In this document: one piece after another, positions 63,275-64,000 of the stretch
Numbering within the stretch: position 1 is the first letter of the stretch
Layout of the letters: each line of letters starts with the position of its first letter
Translations under genes and position numbers: made by a program
Assembly: GCF_000383915.1 (NCBI RefSeq)
Contig: NZ_KB912942.1
Location: forward strand, 4,741,039 to 4,805,038
Origin: Amycolatopsis benzoatilytica AK 16/65
GTDB lineage: Bacteria > Actinomycetota > Actinomycetes > Mycobacteriales > Pseudonocardiaceae
Direction: 5' to 3'
DNA: 64,000 nucleotides
Notes under the pieces: generated by a model
Databases searched by the model: none
What the model saw: the letters and a program-made list of their open reading frames with translations, nothing else
Told to the model about the DNA's origin: nothing

Positions 63275-64000
63275 ATGAAGCTCCTCCGGAACGCGCGGCT
63301 GACCATTCTCGGGCCGCCAGTGCTGACCTGCGCCGGCGCCCGGGTGGATCTGGGCACCCCGCAGCAGCAGGCGGTGGCGACCGTCTTGCTGGCGAACGCC
63401 GGCAGCTACGTCCCGCTGGCCCGGCTGGTGGACGACCTGTGGGGGCCGTCCGCGCCGTCCGGGCCGGGCTCGGTGGTCCGCACCTACGTGTCCCGGCTGC
63501 GCCGGGTGCTCGCCCCGTTCGGGCTGGACCAGGCGATCAAGTCCCGGCCCGGGTGCTACCTGCTGGACCCGGTCCCGTTCGCGGTCGACGCGGAAGAGTT
63601 CGACTCGCTGAGCACAGCGGCCCGCCGCGAACCGGGAGTGAGGGCGGCGAAGCGGCTGCTCGACGACGCGCTCGCGCTGTGGAGCGGCACGGCGCTCGCC
63701 GGAGTGCCCGGGGAAACGGCGGAACGCGAGCGATCCCGGCTGTCGCGGCTGCGGCTGGACGCGGTCGAGGACTGGCTGTGGCTGCGAATCGAACTGGGCG
63801 AACACCGGGAGGTGGCGGCCGGGGCGCGGCTGCTCATCGACGAGAACCGGTGGGAGGAGCCGTTGTACGAGATCTACCTGACGGCCCTGCACCGAAGCGG
63901 GCGGCGAGCCGAGGCGCTGGCGGCGTACCGGTCGACGCGCGAGCTGTTCAGCCGCGAACTCGAAGTGGTGCCGGGGCCGAGGCTGCAGGCAGTGCACGAG
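63275..64000 (+). CDS. SARP/BTAD-family transcriptional regulator (partial, runs off the window)
   Basis: The open frame runs without a stop from the ATG at 63275 to the end of the window, 242 codons. It reads MKLLRNARLTILGPPVL, LGTPQQQAVATVLLANAG and VVRTYVSRLRRVLA (winged helix), then a BTAD domain (FAVDAEEFDSLSTAARRE; YEIYLTALHRSGRRAEALAAY). It is a second SARP, divergent from the one at 62422 with a shared 103-base promoter region. Since the frame is open at the edge, an NB-ARC or TPR extension as in AfsR-type proteins is possible. Confidence 0.88.
   Translation, partial: MKLLRNARLTILGPPVLTCAGARVDLGTPQQQAVATVLLANAGSYVPLARLVDDLWGPSAPSGPGSVVRTYVSRLRRVLAPFGLDQAIKSRPGCYLLDPVPFAVDAEEFDSLSTAARREPGVRAAKRLLDDALALWSGTALAGVPGETAERERSRLSRLRLDAVEDWLWLRIELGEHREVAAGARLLIDENRWEEPLYEIYLTALHRSGRRAEALAAYRSTRELFSRELEVVPGPRLQAVHE

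Overview
The window is very GC-rich with strong third-position GC bias, GTG starts, ATGA/GTGA gene overlaps, a complete ESX-type (type VII) secretion core and SARP/BTAD regulators. This points to a filamentous actinomycete, most likely Pseudonocardiales and Amycolatopsis-like. The genus is inferred from gene content and style; no marker gene is present.

Left flank (1-6042). The edge carries the 5' end of a minus-strand gene, then about 0.9 kb of degraded DNA with the C-terminal relic of a short-chain dehydrogenase, a T-arm-like sequence and a strong terminator. Next is a minus-strand operon: a LuxR-type regulator, a beta-helix/AAA+ ATPase fusion and an OmpR-type response regulator. A paralogous response regulator with its histidine kinase is transcribed divergently.

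ESX region (6079-36873). A minus-strand unit encodes a YbaB-like protein, a small ESX substrate, a 1771-residue polymorphic toxin with a C-terminal DGGH nuclease, and two tandem related proteins that are likely immunity factors. Divergent from it lie two unknown genes and mycosin (mycP). Two WXG100-like genes face eccC. Downstream of eccC are two tandem small/large substrate pairs that resemble PE/PPE pairs in layout. The large members end in the same VQLLDEELWQ tail. Then come eccB and eccD, a membrane-anchored pseudokinase, an operon of FN3 protein, MoxR ATPase, DUF58 protein and a TgpA-like transglutaminase that lacks its catalytic Cys and His, and finally eccE. All core parts (EccB, C, D, E, MycP, plus an EccA-like ATPase at 1590-3239) are present.

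Sugar region (36980-57474). A minus operon encodes a MalEFG-type importer (no ATPase), a GH51 arabinofuranosidase and a GH35 beta-galactosidase. It is divergent from a LacI regulator, and two near-identical operators lie between them. After a stress block (an S30EA-type ribosome-hibernation protein, a baeRF-like protein, and a MarR plus PEBP pair with three 16-bp-phased operators), a second LacI regulator precedes araB-araD-araA and a ChvE/GguA/GguB monosaccharide importer. Together these could release, import and catabolise L-arabinose from arabinogalactan-type polymers.

Right flank (57475-64000). This holds a three-unit palindromic repeat, a small membrane protein, a quinone oxidoreductase, an epoxide-hydrolase-like enzyme, a secreted tannase/feruloyl-esterase-family protein, a START-like protein and two divergent SARP/BTAD regulators, the last cut by the window edge.

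Dispersed elements. Five copies of one large palindrome with a conserved loop sit at gene 3' ends (15839, 24445, 28950, 48350, 61886). A nested inverted-repeat structure encloses the first copy.
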